A DNA stretch of 6,904 nucleotides from Saprospiraceae bacterium UBA2365 (GCA_002344345.1 DDTL01000180.1:1-6904), one strand, 5' to 3'; shown: positions 1 through 6,398, counted from the first letter of the stretch. Translations and numbers: made by a program. The notes: generated by a model from the sequence alone, not told the origin.

Positions 1-35
1 TTATAGTAATTTTGGGCACAAAAAAGAAGTATAAA

Positions 36-59
36 ATGTTCTTCGTTTTCGAAGAATAT
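36..59 (-). terminator. Hairpin, possible minus-strand terminator
   Basis: Bases 36-45 pair with 50-59 around a TTTT loop, giving a 10-bp stem with one G-T pair and a perfect TTCTTCG/CGAAGAA core. Read on the minus strand, the stem is followed by TTTT and, a few bases on, by a six-T run (complement of the A-run near 22-27). This resembles an intrinsic terminator for transcription leaving rimO, but it lies about 380 bases beyond the rimO stop, so the link is uncertain. It could equally belong to a gene left of the window. Confidence 0.35.
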
Positions 60-139
60 AGCTTCGTTAATAAAGAGGAAATGAATGTTGATGGCTTTGG
101 ATGATGAATAGTCTGGTAAAAGGTCTTTGCGTTGTCTGA

Positions 140-291
140 AGTTTGCAAATCAGACAAATATGGTTTACTAATAAAATGGTGATCATGTTAACTGTGGTTT
201 GGAGGTACCGGTGATCATTCGGGATAAAACATTTTTTTGGTTCGACTTGGACAGTTGCCGTCGGGAATGATACAAGTCTGATTTGCAAACT
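140..291. repeat. 16-base inverted repeat pair (140-155 and 276-291)
   Basis: AGTTTGCAAATCAGAC at 140-155 is exactly reverse-complementary to GTCTGATTTGCAAACT at 276-291, with 120 bases between the arms. The left arm overlaps the first copy of the 19-base direct repeat, so the GTTTGCAA core appears three times in this spacer, twice forward and once inverted. This could be a pair of terminal inverted repeats of a degraded small element, or a long-range RNA stem. Confidence 0.7.
178..218. repeat. 9-base direct repeat GGTGATCAT, two copies
   Basis: GGTGATCAT is found at 178-186 and again at 210-218, a 32-base period, both within the interval bounded by the 16-base inverted repeat. Each copy contains the palindrome TGATCA. 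The repeat is short, so chance is possible, but it adds to the repeat density of this spacer. Confidence 0.4.
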
Positions 292-437
292 ACAGAGAAC
301 GGAGAAACTACTATCCAGGCATGAATAACGAAAACCCAGGCGCGAAAAATTACTTCTTACGTTGTCTGAAGTTTGCAACTTAATATATCAAGAACCCTTC
401 TGACTAATCGGAGTAAATTCAAATGTTGGCTTTTTAC

Positions 438-1754
438 TTATCTGGTAAGATAAAGTTCTCCATACAAATCGAATTCTTCGGCATCGGTGATTTTAACGTT
501 GGCAAAATCTCCTACCCTTATAAAATTGGAGTCAGCAGGAATCAGCACTTCATTGTCTACTTCAGGACTATCAAATTCGGTTCGTCCGATAAAGTAATCT
601 CCTTCCTTCCGATCAAAAAGCACTTTTAAAACCTTGCCCACTTTCTCAATGTTTTTCCTAAGAGAAATTTCCTGCTGAATTTCCATTAACTGTGAAGCTC
701 TATCAGCTTTTAAATCCGCAGGCACATCATCTTTCATTATATAAGCACGAGTATCTTCCTCGTGTGAGTATTGAAAAACACCCACCCTGTCAAATTCCAT
801 CTCCTGGACGAAATCGAGCAGATCCTGAAATTCATCTTCGGTCTCACCGGGAAAGCCAACAATAAATGTTGTTCGGATTGCAATATCAGGAATTTGTTTT
901 CGGGCATAGGCTACAACCTTTCTGGCATCGTTGACTGTTGTGTTACGATTCATTCTGTCAAGCACCTGATCATTTCCATGTTGGAGTGGGATATCGAGAT
1001 AATTGCAAATTTTTGGATGCTTTGCCATTACATCAATGAGTTCAATTGGAAATTTTCCCGGGTAAGTATAGTGAAGACGAATCCATTCAATTCCATTTAT
1101 CTGCACAAGTTTTTCCAGCAATTGTGGAAGCATTCTTTCCTTGTAAAGATCCAAACCATAAAAAGTGAGTTCCTGTGAAATCAATATCAACTCTTTGATT
1201 CCTTTTTGTGCCAGGAACATCGCCTCATCCACAATGTCTTGTATCTCTCGTGAAATGTGCGCGCCTCTCATCAGTGGAATTGCACAGAATGCACAGGTTC
1301 TGGTACAGCCCTCTGCGATTTTCAGGTATGCAAAATGTCCCGGGTTTACAGGTTTTCGATGACCAAGTAATTCATGTTTGTAATCCACATTGAATTTCCT
1401 GAGAAGTGCCGGCAATTCAAGTGTTCCAAACCACGCATCCACTTCGGGTATTTCCTGAGCCAATTCTCCTTTATATCTTTCTGACAAACATCCGGTTACA
1501 TAAAGCTTATCAAGTTCACCTGAAGATTTTGCATCTGCGTAGCTCAAAATGGTATTAATGGATTCCTCCTTTGCATCTCCGATAAAACCACAGGTATTGA
1601 TGATCACGATATTGGCTTCCTGATCACTGTCATGTACAACATCATATTTCCCTGCTTCAAGTTGAGCGATCAGGTTTTCTGAGTCTACCTGATTTTTGGA
1701 ACATCCCAGGGTGATAACATTTACTTTGTCCTGAGTAATTTTTTTTGTTTTCAA
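438..1754 (-). CDS. rimO: Ribosomal protein S12 methylthiotransferase RimO
   Basis: RimO is a cytoplasmic radical-SAM enzyme with two 4Fe-4S clusters that adds a methylthio group to the conserved aspartate of ribosomal protein S12. The product is 438 residues, the usual family length. The N-terminal methylthiotransferase domain shows the three cluster cysteines C18 (in VITLGCSKN), C55 (NTCGFIGDAKEES) and C89. The radical-SAM motif CxxxCxxC is C150-C154-C157, followed by IPLMRG. DIPLQHGNDQVL (254-265) and RTTFIVGFPGETEDEF (294-309) are typical of the family. The last 65 or so residues form a TRAM domain. RimO is preferred over its paralogue MiaB because of the LGCSKN start, the SQELTFYG segment and the C-terminal form. 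The start is TTG at 1754: no ATG or GTG lies between it and the in-frame stop at 1818-1820, the MKTKK start fits the family, and no Shine-Dalgarno is seen. Confidence 0.96.
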   Translation of the reverse strand: MKTKKITQDKVNVITLGCSKNQVDSENLIAQLEAGKYDVVHDSDQEANIVIINTCGFIGDAKEESINTILSYADAKSSGELDKLYVTGCLSERYKGELAQEIPEVDAWFGTLELPALLRKFNVDYKHELLGHRKPVNPGHFAYLKIAEGCTRTCAFCAIPLMRGAHISREIQDIVDEAMFLAQKGIKELILISQELTFYGLDLYKERMLPQLLEKLVQINGIEWIRLHYTYPGKFPIELIDVMAKHPKICNYLDIPLQHGNDQVLDRMNRNTTVNDARKVVAYARKQIPDIAIRTTFIVGFPGETEDEFQDLLDFVQEMEFDRVGVFQYSHEEDTRAYIMKDDVPADLKADRASQLMEIQQEISLRKNIEKVGKVLKVLFDRKEGDYFIGRTEFDSPEVDNEVLIPADSNFIRVGDFANVKITDAEEFDLYGELYLTR

Positions 1755-1813
1755 AACAGTTATTTTTTTTGAATAAAATTGAAAATACTTTTCGAAATCC
1801 GGAAAAACCAGCT

Positions 1814-1840
1814 CAAATTATAATCGCGCAAATTATAATC
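1814..1840. repeat. Tandem 12-base repeat upstream of rimO
   Basis: CAAATTATAATC occurs at 1814-1825 and 1829-1840 with GCG between them, a 15-base period. On the rimO strand each copy reads GATTATAATTTG and contains TATAATTTG, close to the Bacteroidota -7 element TAnnTTTG but with one extra base. The copies lie 60-86 bases before the TTG start of rimO. They may be alternative promoter cores or a two-site operator. No TTG element was found at the expected distance upstream of either. Confidence 0.5.
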
Positions 1841-2046
1841 TATATCTGACATTCAGGTAAAATCAGCTGATGTTTTGAGGAACAAGCAAGAAAAAGGAAG
1901 GTTCATCTACCATTACTCAATTTTAAGAAAATCCTTGAATAAATTCATTTTTTGTCAAGATATCAGCTTCACAGCTTTATCAAAACAAACTAAAATAAAA
2001 TTGGCCCATCAGTATTTAAGCCTGCGACAAAAATATTTTACCCTCT

Positions 2047-2072
2047 AAATCACTTTAACTGAAATCACTTTA
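2047..2072. repeat. 11-base direct repeat AAATCACTTTA, 15-base period
   Basis: AAATCACTTTA is at 2047-2057 and 2062-2072. The spacing equals that of the 12-base pair at 1814-1840 although the sequence differs. It lies about 230 bases before the barrel gene. Given the low complexity of the spacer this may be chance, and no function is assigned. Confidence 0.35.
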
Positions 2073-2298
2073 TTTATTGATTTTCAACATTTTTACTTTA
2101 AATATCTGTGGACATTCATTGCTTAAGAAGATAGCTTATAAGGATCTCCGGCATTTATTGGGTCGGTAAAAATTGATTTAGAGTCAACTAAATCTGTATT
2201 GCCAAAGTAAACTTAATATTTTAATGAATATCACTAAAATTCTTTGAATCCTATTACATTAAAAAATATTATCTGTAACTTAGTATAAAAAAGTGATC

Positions 2299-2991
2299 GT
2301 GAAAAATAAAGCTTTTTACTTATTTTGGGCAATTGTGTTTTTAAATGCCTCCGTGTCAGCACAAATTGATATTGATTTATCAGTTCAGAGGCCTTCATAC
2401 CATGACTGGGACAGATTATTGACCGAAACAAGCAATTCTGAGCAGAACATTTTTGACTGGAAAGCAGGTATTGGATTCGCCTACAGGGTTTTTCCGTATC
2501 AGGTTAGAATTGGCTATCGTCCGGGGTTGCATTTTCTGTTTGGGCAAAAGGGATTGGAGTTTTCAGAAGCTATTCCGCAAAAGAATTACTCGATTCTTCA
2601 ATCCTATCTAAGCATTCCTGTTCATATCTATCCATTTGATCTATGGGGTGACTGCAATTGCCCGACATTTGGAAAGCAACATGATTTTTTTAAAAAGGCA
2701 TTTTATTTAGAATTTATACCCGCCCTTTCGGTAAAGCAACTTAAGCTTGCTGATCAATTGGTTACTGAGCAGGTTTGGAATGCAGCATTTCATATAGGGC
2801 TGGGAACAGGAATTAACATTGCAGTTAGTGATCATCTGACCATTTCACCCATGCTCAGTTATCATTTGGGTTTTGCAGAAAAATGGAACGGACTCGGACT
2901 TTTTCATGGAGAAATTGATCACTATGACCAAACAACCAGTTCCATTTGGCAATTTACAATCAAAACATCCATTTATTCCAAAAAGAGGTGA
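2299..2991 (+). CDS. Putative outer-membrane beta-barrel protein, function unknown
   Basis: The 230-residue product begins with a signal peptide: Lys-rich start MKNK, hydrophobic core about 5-17, and a likely signal peptidase I site after SVSA (21), leaving a mature N-terminal Gln. The rest has alternating polar/aromatic segments that suggest membrane beta strands near 54-64, 67-80, 99-113, 134-146, 161-177, 181-193 and 214-226, so a small barrel in the outer membrane is likely. A Cys pair sits in GDCNCPTFGK (117-126), in what would be a loop; I recall similar motifs in barrel proteins of Saprospiria-like bacteria but cannot verify this. There is no lipobox and no type IX sorting domain. Two in-frame GTG starts exist, 2293 and 2299. 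I chose 2299 because it gives the usual MKN start; an in-frame stop lies at 2281-2283. It stands alone, converging on the PspC gene. Confidence 0.75.
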   Translation: MKNKAFYLFWAIVFLNASVSAQIDIDLSVQRPSYHDWDRLLTETSNSEQNIFDWKAGIGFAYRVFPYQVRIGYRPGLHFLFGQKGLEFSEAIPQKNYSILQSYLSIPVHIYPFDLWGDCNCPTFGKQHDFFKKAFYLEFIPALSVKQLKLADQLVTEQVWNAAFHIGLGTGINIAVSDHLTISPMLSYHLGFAEKWNGLGLFHGEIDHYDQTTSSIWQFTIKTSIYSKKR

Positions 2992-3018
2992 GTCAATCCT
3001 TGTTTGGGTGATTCAATC
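2989..3018. repeat. Near-repeat at the convergent gene junction
   Basis: TGAGTCAATC (2989-2998) and TGATTCAATC (3009-3018) match at 9 of 10 bases with a 20-base period. The first includes the TGA stop of the barrel gene; the second overlaps the complement of the PspC stop. TGATTCAATCA (3009-3019) is itself a perfect odd palindrome, and GTTTG/CAAAC (3002-3006, 3018-3022) could close a weak stem. There is no T-run on either side, so I do not call a terminator. Confidence 0.3.
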
Positions 3019-3231
3019 AAACACCTTCGTGTAAGCTTTACGTGTATACCTTTTCAGGTTGAGCCAAAAAGCTGCGATAATATAAAAAACCAAGGGTGAT
3101 CCCAGTGTTAGAAAACTTATATAAATAAAATAAAGTCTTAATTTACCTACAGGAAGTGCAAATTTTTCTCCGATGTAAGCAAAAACACCAAAAAAAGTTC
3201 TTTCAACGAACGATTTGAAATTTAAATCCAT
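3013..3231 (-). CDS. Small PspC-domain membrane protein
   Basis: The product is 72 residues and almost all of it is a PspC domain: FFGVFAYIGEKFALPVGKLR (13-32) followed by one long hydrophobic segment (about 33-57) with the pattern YFIYISFLTLGSPLVFYIIA, and a basic tail. In proteobacteria PspC acts in the inner membrane in the phage-shock response. Short stand-alone forms of this type are common in Bacteroidota and their role there is not settled. No PspA or PspB gene is nearby. The ATG at 3231 is preceded by AGGGA ending about five bases before it, one of the few Shine-Dalgarno-like sites in the window. It lies 64 bases after the glycosyltransferase gene on the same strand, so co-transcription is likely. 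It ends 21 bases from the convergent barrel gene. Confidence 0.85.
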   Translation of the reverse strand: MDLNFKSFVERTFFGVFAYIGEKFALPVGKLRLYFIYISFLTLGSPLVFYIIAAFWLNLKRYTRKAYTKVFD

Positions 3232-3295
3232 AGCTATCCCTGTTTTTGGTTAATATTGAATTGGTTAAAAAATGCCTTTATTAAGTTTTCATTTT

Positions 3296-4252
3296 TCAGT
3301 CTATCATATTGGCATCCAGGCCTATTTTCTCATCCACCAGGTATTGATTTCTTGTAGGAGCTTGTCTCAATGCCATTTCGGCTAAAAAACCAGTCGTAAA
3401 AAACTGAGTTCCAACTATAAAGGTCAAAATACCAAAATAAAACAAAGGTCTGGAAGCTATCCCGCTCACATCAAAAAATAGTTTTTGAAAGCTTAATATA
3501 AACAAGATGACAAACCCCAAAAAAATGAATAACGAACCGAACAAACCAAAAAAATGCATTGGCTTTTTGCTGAACCTGGATACAAAAATAATAGACAACA
3601 AATCGAGCGGTCCATTGATAAACCTTCCCAATCCGAATTTCGTAACCCCGTATTTTCTTTCCCTGTGCTGTACAACTTTTTCCCCTATTCGCCTGAATCC
3701 GGCCCATTTGGCCATTACCGGTATATAACGGTGCATCTCTCCGATCACTTCAATACTTTTGACCACCTTGCGGTCATACGCTTTCAGTCCGCAATTAAAA
3801 TCATGTAACTTAATACCTGATATTCTGCGAGTTACAGCATTGTACAATTTGGTAGGAATGGTCTTTGAAATCGGATCATATCTTTTCTTTTTCCAACCTG
3901 ACACAAGGTCATATTTATCTTCAACGATCATCCTGTATAATTCAGGAATTTCATCCGGGCTATCCTGAAGATCCGCATCCATAGTGATGACAACGTCACC
4001 TGAAGCTGCGATAAATCCCTCATTGAGTGCGGCAGATTTTCCATAATTTCTTTTGAACCTGATGGCTTTGATCGAAATATAACTTTGCCTGAGTTGCCTG
4101 ATCACCTGCCAGGAATCATCCGTACTGCCATCATCTACCAAGACCATTTCATAAGTAAACTGATTTCTTTTCATAACGATGTCAATCCAGCTAACCAATT
4201 CGGGCAGGGATTCAGCTTCATTAAACAATGGAATTACCACGGATATTTGCAT
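3296..4252 (-). CDS. Family 2 glycosyltransferase, polyprenyl-phosphate type (DPM1/GtrB/ArnC-like)
   Basis: The likely reaction is transfer of a sugar from a nucleotide donor to undecaprenyl phosphate at the cytoplasmic face of the inner membrane, feeding envelope glycan synthesis. The 318 residues start with MQISVVIPLFNEAESL, the usual GT-A opening. Nucleotide- and metal-binding motifs follow: VDDGSTDDS (39-47) and DADLQDSPDE (92-101), with the DxD-type pair D92/D94. DFNCGLKAYDRKVV (151-164) and HRERKYGVTKFGLGR (196-210) are typical of the dolichyl-phosphate-mannose synthase-like branch. Two transmembrane helices, about 234-256 and 270-292, anchor the C terminus. ATG at 4252 is chosen because it matches the family start; TTG at 4273 would add seven residues. 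A good promoter lies just upstream, and the PspC gene follows. The sugar is unknown. Confidence 0.9.
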   Translation of the reverse strand: MQISVVIPLFNEAESLPELVSWIDIVMKRNQFTYEMVLVDDGSTDDSWQVIRQLRQSYISIKAIRFKRNYGKSAALNEGFIAASGDVVITMDADLQDSPDEIPELYRMIVEDKYDLVSGWKKKRYDPISKTIPTKLYNAVTRRISGIKLHDFNCGLKAYDRKVVKSIEVIGEMHRYIPVMAKWAGFRRIGEKVVQHRERKYGVTKFGLGRFINGPLDLLSIIFVSRFSKKPMHFFGLFGSLFIFLGFVILFILSFQKLFFDVSGIASRPLFYFGILTFIVGTQFFTTGFLAEMALRQAPTRNQYLVDEKIGLDANMID

Positions 4253-4298
4253 GCAATCTTTTTGTTTGAACAAAATTAAAAAATAAGTCGAATACCGT

Positions 4299-4329
4299 CA
4301 AATGTAACAGACATTAAAGCATTGTACAA
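4299..4329 (-). promoter_or_regulatory. Bacteroidota-type promoter for the glycosyltransferase operon
   Basis: Read on the minus strand, TTG (4329-4327) is followed by 20 bases and then TACATTTG (4306-4299). This fits the known Bacteroidota consensus of a -33 TTG/TTTG and a -7 TAnnTTTG 19-21 bases apart. Transcription would begin about 4293-4295, giving a leader of about 40 bases to the ATG at 4252, or about 20 to the alternative TTG at 4273. It is the best promoter match I found in the window. Confidence 0.6.
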
Positions 4330-4331
4330 GA

Positions 4332-4363
4332 CAAAAATACCGGAAGCCACAAAATGAACCCAA
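4332..4363 (-). promoter_or_regulatory. Possible second, upstream promoter
   Basis: On the minus strand TTG (4363-4361), 21 bases and TATTTTTG (4339-4332) again fit the Bacteroidota pattern. It lies directly behind the better promoter, so the operon may have tandem promoters. A-rich sequence makes chance matches likely, so this is a weak call. Confidence 0.3.
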
Positions 4364-4476
4364 TCGGATAAAATAATTCAGGTAGTTGATCAATAATATA
4401 CTTTTTTGTGAAATTTATGCCTATATTCGCCAATATAATTTGGTGCAAATTTTGTGAATTTAATGGTTTCTAAAGT

Positions 4477-4492
4477 ATTATTTTAAAATAAT
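4477..4492. repeat. Perfect 16-bp A+T palindrome, candidate operator
   Basis: ATTATTTTAAAATAAT is a perfect palindrome centred 120 bases before the acyl-CoA ligase ATG. A dimeric repressor of fatty-acid metabolism (TetR or FadR-like) could bind such a site, but no regulator gene is in the window and the A+T-only sequence weakens the case. It could also be a simple bend or cruciform element. Confidence 0.35.
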
Positions 4493-4604
4493 CAGAAATT
4501 TAGCTTTTTATTTTTAATACAGCCATTTTATTTACAGGATTAGCATTATTCTTTTTCAAACAAAAGAATATAGAAACAATCCTTTTAAACGTAAAAAACT
4601 AATC

Positions 4605-6383
4605 ATGGAAGATATCCGCCGGACTTTTGACATCCTCAGATATATTGAAAAATATAATCATGAGAAAGCTTTATCCTTTAAAAAAAACGGGATTTGGCAA
4701 TCCTACAGTGCATCAGAATATATAGAGAAGGTCAATCAATTTAGTCTTGGACTGATTTTCAAGGGTTTTAAAAAAGGTGAGAAAATTGCCACAGTCATTG
4801 AAAACAGACCTGAATGGAATTTTATTGATTTTGGTATGTCTCAGGTAGGGTGTGTTCATGTAAGTATTTATCCTACTATCAGTCAACGGGAATACGAACA
4901 CATCTTATCACATTCAGATGCCAGGATACTCATCATTTCTTCAAAAGAATTGTTTGATAAGATTGCTCCTATCGCAAAAGAAATATCCAACATAGAAGAG
5001 ATATACACTATTGACCAGGTTTATGGTGTAAAAAACTGGCATGAAATCCTTGACCTCGGACAGAAAACAGAAAATCCTGTCTTAACTTTAAACCATCGCA
5101 TGCAGGAAGTTGAACCTGATGACTTGCTGACGTTGATTTATACTTCTGGAACCACCGGGTTGTCCAAGGGGGTTATGCTTTCACACAATAACGTTGTATC
5201 GAACATCAAAATCGCGAGAGGTTTTGTTCCGGACCTGCATCCGGGAGAAAGAGCCCTGAGTTTTTTACCTTTGTGCCACATACTTGAACGCGTAGGTAAT
5301 TATTTATGGCAATACATCGGTTTGCAGATTTTTTATCCAGAAAGTATTGAAACCCTTGGCGACAACATGCGGGAAATAAAAGTCAATACCTTTATTACGG
5401 TTCCTAGAATTTTTGAAAAAGTTTATGACAAGATCATCAATAAAGGAAGGACTTTAAAGGGGATAAAAAAAGTACTGTTTTTCTGGGCTGTGAAATTGGG
5501 TGACAGGTTTGATCCTGATCCAGCTAAAAGGAGTTGGTGGTATAATTTCAGGTTAAAAATTGCCAGAAAGCTTATTTTCAGCAAATGGCAGGAAGCTTTG
5601 GGCGGTGAACTGAAAGCTGTGATATCGGGAGGTGCAGCGCTTCAGCCCAGGCTCGCAAGAATATTCTGGGCTGCAGGGATTGTGGTTCAGGAAGGCTATG
5701 GTTTGACCGAAACATCTCCACTCATTTCAGCAAACCGGGGTAGCTTTCCTGGTGTAAAATTTGGTTCTGTCGGAATTATTCCAGAAGGTGTGGAAGTAAA
5801 AATAGCTGAAGACGGTGAGATCCTCGCAAGAGGTGAAAACGTGATGATCGGTTATTATAAAGATCCTGAACTGACCATGAAAGCCATTGACCGGGAAGGC
5901 TGGTTTTATACCGGCGACATAGGCCATGTTGATAATGACAATATCCTTTTTATTACCGATCGGAAAAAGGAAATTTTCAAACTTTCAGGCGGCAAATATG
6001 TTGCACCTCAAAAAGTTGAGAACTTTCTGAAAGAAAGCCAATTTATAGATCAGGCAATGGTTGTTGGTGAAAACCAAAAATATGCAGCTGCTATCATCAT
6101 CCCTGACTTTGAATTCCTGACTAAATGGTGTGAATTGCACGAGGTTAAATTTACTGACAATGATGATCTTATTAAAAATCACCAGGTCATTGATCGCATT
6201 GAAAAAGAAGTTGAGAAACAAAACAGCCATATGGATCAGGTGGAAAAAGTAAAAGTATTTAAACTGGTCAATGATAACTGGAATCCTGACAATGGCTTAC
6301 TCACTCCGACACAAAAGTTGAAACGTAAGCAATTAGTGGAAAAATATCGTGCTTCAATTTCCGAACTCTACCCTGCCACATGA
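4605..6383 (+). CDS. Long-chain fatty-acid--CoA ligase (AMP-forming, FadD15-like)
   Basis: The enzyme activates fatty acids with ATP to acyl-AMP and then to acyl-CoA, for beta-oxidation or lipid synthesis, in the cytoplasm or at the inner membrane. At 592 residues it has the length of bacterial long-chain ligases. The ATP-binding P-loop is IYTSGTTGLSKG (178-189), followed by VMLSHNN. YGLTETSP (365-372), GWFYTGDIG (432-440, Asp 438) and DRKKEIFKLSGGKYVAPQ (452-469) mark the adenylate-binding and hinge motifs. LTPTQKLKRK (566-575) supplies the C-terminal catalytic lysine, probably K571. The insert around 281-336 is typical of long-chain members. ATG at 4605 is the natural start; the leader shows no Shine-Dalgarno. 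It ends in tandem stops, TGA TAA (6381-6386). Chain-length preference cannot be read from the sequence. It stands alone on its strand. Confidence 0.93.
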   Translation: MEDIRRTFDILRYIEKYNHEKALSFKKNGIWQSYSASEYIEKVNQFSLGLIFKGFKKGEKIATVIENRPEWNFIDFGMSQVGCVHVSIYPTISQREYEHILSHSDARILIISSKELFDKIAPIAKEISNIEEIYTIDQVYGVKNWHEILDLGQKTENPVLTLNHRMQEVEPDDLLTLIYTSGTTGLSKGVMLSHNNVVSNIKIARGFVPDLHPGERALSFLPLCHILERVGNYLWQYIGLQIFYPESIETLGDNMREIKVNTFITVPRIFEKVYDKIINKGRTLKGIKKVLFFWAVKLGDRFDPDPAKRSWWYNFRLKIARKLIFSKWQEALGGELKAVISGGAALQPRLARIFWAAGIVVQEGYGLTETSPLISANRGSFPGVKFGSVGIIPEGVEVKIAEDGEILARGENVMIGYYKDPELTMKAIDREGWFYTGDIGHVDNDNILFITDRKKEIFKLSGGKYVAPQKVENFLKESQFIDQAMVVGENQKYAAAIIIPDFEFLTKWCELHEVKFTDNDDLIKNHQVIDRIEKEVEKQNSHMDQVEKVKVFKLVNDNWNPDNGLLTPTQKLKRKQLVEKYRASISELYPAT

Positions 6384-6398
6384 TAAGTTAAAGTATAA

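Larger units (their letters stand above)
130..378. repeat. 19-base direct repeat pair (130-148 and 360-378)
   Basis: CGTTGTCTGAAGTTTGCAA occurs exactly at 130-148 and 360-378, with starts 230 bases apart. A perfect 19-mer duplicated within 250 bases is very unlikely by chance. The second copy lies 60 bases past the rimO stop. It may be the edge of a short mobile-element remnant or a dispersed intergenic repeat. No transposase or target-site duplication was recognised. Confidence 0.75.
1..437. other. Non-coding, repeat-bearing spacer downstream of rimO
   Basis: No gene is supported here. The longest open frame, on the minus strand from 378 to 67, has an atypical composition, begins inside a repeat copy and shows no recognisable domain. 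The stretch carries a 19-base direct repeat, a 16-base inverted repeat and a 9-base direct repeat, described separately. The part around 240-345 is visibly richer in G+C and CpG than the other spacers, which would fit a decayed coding sequence or mobile-element remnant, but I cannot name the source. A TAATTTTG at 7-14 fits the Bacteroidota -7 consensus, but its -33 partner would lie outside the window. Confidence 0.6.
1755..2298. other. A+T-rich divergent spacer between rimO and the barrel gene
   Basis: No open frame of credible composition is present. It must hold the promoters of two divergent genes, but no strict TTG-N(19-21)-TAnnTTTG promoter was found for either. For rimO the closest signals are the paired TATAATTTG boxes at 1814-1840 and a lone TATTTTTG (minus strand, 2028-2035). 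An inverted repeat, GATTTAG (2175-2181) and CTAAATC (2188-2194) with a six-base loop, lies about 105 bases before the barrel gene start. Its 7-bp stem is too weak to call a regulator site. Confidence 0.5.
4274..4604. other. Divergent spacer, glycosyltransferase / acyl-CoA ligase
   Basis: This very A+T-rich spacer contains the minus-strand promoters at 4299-4363 and a perfect palindrome at 4477-4492. For the ligase no strict TAnnTTTG was found on the plus strand. The closest is TATAATTTG at 4434-4442, with a TTTG at 4405-4408, 25 bases upstream and thus too far for the usual 19-21. TATATT-CGCC-AATATA (4422-4437) could form a small A+T hairpin overlapping that box. The 5' leader of the ligase mRNA may therefore be long. 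No RNA gene was recognised. Confidence 0.5.

Noticed and set aside
67..378. A 103-codon open frame on the minus strand
   Set aside because: It starts inside a repeat copy, contains the inverted repeat twice, has no domain or composition typical of a protein and no ribosome-binding or promoter signal.
438..453. Hairpin TTATCT-GGTA-AGATAA at the rimO stop codon as a terminator
   Set aside because: The stem is six A+T-rich base pairs inside the coding end, and no T-run follows on the rimO strand.
771..1178. A 135-codon plus-strand frame inside rimO
   Set aside because: It is antisense to a well-conserved enzyme, and its composition follows from rimO codon use in the opposite strand.
2234..2431. 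A 65-codon minus-strand frame overlapping the start of the barrel gene
   Set aside because: It is antisense to the signal-peptide region and shows no features of its own.
3471..3968. Several 60-84-codon frames on both strands inside the glycosyltransferase gene
   Set aside because: They overlap conserved coding sequence, have no independent start signals and resemble no known family.
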